A model generated the notes under the pieces. That model saw only the letters and a program-made list of their open reading frames with translations, was not told the origin of the DNA and made no database searches. From contig NZ_CP009451.1 of the NCBI RefSeq assembly GCF_000757825.1, positions 2,852,001-2,916,000 on the forward strand: a stretch of 64,000 nt of DNA, read 5' to 3'. Every line of letters begins with the position of its first letter. Positions within the stretch are counted from its first letter, which is position 1. The DNA comes from Cedecea neteri (lineage in GTDB: Bacteria > Pseudomonadota > Gammaproteobacteria > Enterobacterales > Enterobacteriaceae). A program made the translations under genes and the position numbers. This document shows positions 62,699 through 64,000 of this stretch, piece after piece.

Positions 62699-62877
62699 CA
62701 GCCACGACCTTGTTCCCGGCTCTCATCGCCCCCGGTGATGACCCAACTCAGGCGGGGTTGAGCTGTCGGGAACAGCGAAAGAGAGCGATCGTCGGGAACG
62801 AATCGCGAACGACCCCGACTGTTTGGGTGATAGCCGGTGGGTTTACCGCTTCAGCGGCGATGAGCTCGCCGGGCGCC
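62699..62877 (-). repeat. 179-bp dispersed repeat, copy 2 (inverted)
   Basis: The reverse complement of this segment equals 56253-56431 except at three positions. Unlike copy 1, it is not embedded in the large palindromic element: the sequence on both sides is unrelated. The two copies are in opposite orientation about 6.3 kb apart, so recombination between them would invert panM-livKHMGF. Confidence 0.85.
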
Positions 62878-62995
62878 AGGGTTGCCAGGAAGATGTTGGA
62901 AGGAAAATGTGTATAAGAAGTAGCTCCCTGCAGGCAGAAAGAAAATATATCTCCCGTCGACGACGAAACATTTCATTCACTCCGCTGTAACTATT

Positions 62996-63037
62996 CTGTC
63001 ATCCAGCCGTTATTTTTCTGTCATTCGAGCGTGTCAT
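62996..63037 (+). promoter_or_regulatory. PhoB boxes upstream of ugpB
   Basis: CTGTCAT at 62996-63002, CCGTTAT at 63007-63013 and CTGTCAT at 63018-63024 are spaced by 11 bases, the pho-box arrangement of 7-base repeats and 4-base spacers. A further GTGTCAT follows at 63031. The ugp operon is PhoB-activated in E. coli. The boxes end about 60 bases before the start codon. Confidence 0.75.
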
Positions 63038-63099
63038 GTTACCTCGCGAGCATAAAACGCGTGATTTCGCGCATCCGGCACAACAAGAGAGATAACCGA

Positions 63100-64000
63100 A
63101 TGACATCGTTACGACACACAGCTTTAGCGCTGACGCTTGGTCTGGCATTTGCCTCCCAGGCGATGGCCGTTACCACGATTCCTTTCTGGCATTCAATGGA
63201 CGGGGAACTGGGTAAAGAAGTGGATTCTCTGGCAAACCGTTTCAACGAAACGCACCCTGATTACAAAATTGTGCCGGTTTATAAAGGCAACTACGAACAG
63301 AGCCTGGCGGCGGGCATCGCGGCATACCGTTCCGGTAACGCCCCGGCCATCCTGCAGGTGTATGAAGTCGGCACCGCGACCATGATGGCTTCTAAAGCGA
63401 TCAAGCCGGTCTACGAAGTGTTCAAAGATGCGGGTATCAGCTTCGACGAGTCTCAGTTTGTACCGACCGTGGCCGGTTACTACACCGACTCCAAAACGGG
63501 CCACCTGCTGTCCCAGCCTTTCAACAGCTCCACTCCGGTGCTGTACTACAACAAAGACGCTTTCAAGAAAGCTGGCCTGAACCCGGATCAGCCGCCTAAA
63601 ACCTGGCAGGATGTGGCTGACTACAGCGCCAAACTGCGCGCAGCGGGCATGAAGTGCGGCTACGCCAGCGGCTGGCAGGGTTGGATCCAACTGGAGAACT
63701 TCAGCGCCTGGCACGGCCTGCCGTTTGCGACCAAAAACAACGGCTTTGACGGCACCGACGCAGTTCTGGAGTTCAACAAACCTGAGCAGGTGAAACACAT
63801 TGCCCTGCTGGAAGCGATGAACAAGAAAGGCGACTTCACCTATTACGGGCGTAAAGACGAGTCCACCGAGAAGTTCTACAACGGCGACTGCGCGATCACT
63901 ACCGCGTCTTCCGGCTCCCTGGCTGACATCCGTCAGTACGCGAAATTCAACTACGGCGTAGGCATGATGCCTTACGACGCAGACGTGAAAGGCGCTCCAC
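63100..64000 (+). CDS. ugpB: sn-Glycerol-3-phosphate-binding periplasmic protein UgpB, partial
   Basis: An uninterrupted frame of 300 codons runs from the ATG at 63100 to the right edge, so about two thirds of the roughly 438-residue protein is seen. The signal peptide ends at [15 protein letters not shown]. The mature part is a type II (maltose-like) binding protein, and [11 protein letters not shown] and [13 protein letters not shown] match E. coli UgpB. It binds glycerol-3-phosphate and glycerophosphodiesters for the UgpAEC transporter. It follows livF at the same place as in E. coli. Confidence 0.96.
   Translation, partial: MTSLRHTALALTLGLAFASQAMAVTTIPFWHSMDGELGKEVDSLANRFNETHPDYKIVPVYKGNYEQSLAAGIAAYRSGNAPAILQVYEVGTATMMASKAIKPVYEVFKDAGISFDESQFVPTVAGYYTDSKTGHLLSQPFNSSTPVLYYNKDAFKKAGLNPDQPPKTWQDVADYSAKLRAAGMKCGYASGWQGWIQLENFSAWHGLPFATKNNGFDGTDAVLEFNKPEQVKHIALLEAMNKKGDFTYYGRKDESTEKFYNGDCAITTASSGSLADIRQYAKFNYGVGMMPYDADVKGAP

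Overview
The window comes from the chromosome of a member of the Enterobacteriaceae. The evidence is the run of core genes in E. coli-like order (gor, rlmJ, prlC, rsmJ, uspA, uspB, pitA, yhiN, then yhhT, dcrB, yhhQ, tusA, zntA, yhhN, yhhM, yhhL, rsmD, ftsYEX, rpoH, livJ, panM, livKHMGF, ugpB), proteins that read as close relatives of the E. coli ones, and an ERIC repeat. The genus cannot be fixed from sequence alone. It differs from E. coli K-12 in what lies between the core genes: dtpB, yhhS and the nik genes are not seen where E. coli has them, and several accessory blocks are present instead. Layout: (1) 1-11556, minus strand, visibly more AT-rich than the rest: a chaperone-usher fimbrial locus (major pilin, usher, two chaperones, minor pilin, an EAL-LuxR fusion regulator, tip adhesin), followed in the same direction by three immunoglobulin-like repeat proteins with no recognisable signal peptide; the last one runs off the left edge. 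(2) 12059-23428: core genes gor to yhiN, with a PAP2 acid phosphatase inserted before prlC and a DUF559 protein after rsmJ. (3) 23500-33934: an accessory block with a DeoR regulator facing an Hpt-like phosphoribosyltransferase and a HAD phosphatase; a cell-surface signalling iron/heme uptake set (TonB-dependent receptor with STN domain, FecI sigma factor, FecR regulator, dedicated TonB); and a MocR regulator with a ClpP-like protease, divergent from a PaiB-like protein. (4) 33941-54711: core genes with three further insertions: a HigBA toxin-antitoxin module between tusA and zntA, a LacI-SIS-PTS sugar operon between zntA and yhhN, and a GabR-like regulator divergent from a GABA transaminase and amino-acid permease after rpoH. 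(5) 54712-64000: the branched-chain amino acid transport locus, then ugpB, which runs off the right edge. How the parts work together: the FecI/FecR/receptor/TonB set looks self-contained. A Fur box precedes the sigma gene, and an identical bipartite motif with fixed spacing lies upstream of both the receptor and the tonB genes but was not seen before the sigma gene, which predicts the sigma factor's regulon. The fimbrial locus carries its own possible c-di-GMP-linked regulator. The liv locus is bracketed by two nearly identical 179-bp inverted repeats, one of them inside a larger nest of palindromes. These repeats, the Ig-like genes tied to the fimbrial locus and the predicted ECF promoters are the most unusual observations. 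No rRNA, tRNA, CRISPR array, transposase or integrase was recognised. All functional calls rest on reading the sequence and remembered family features; no database search was run.
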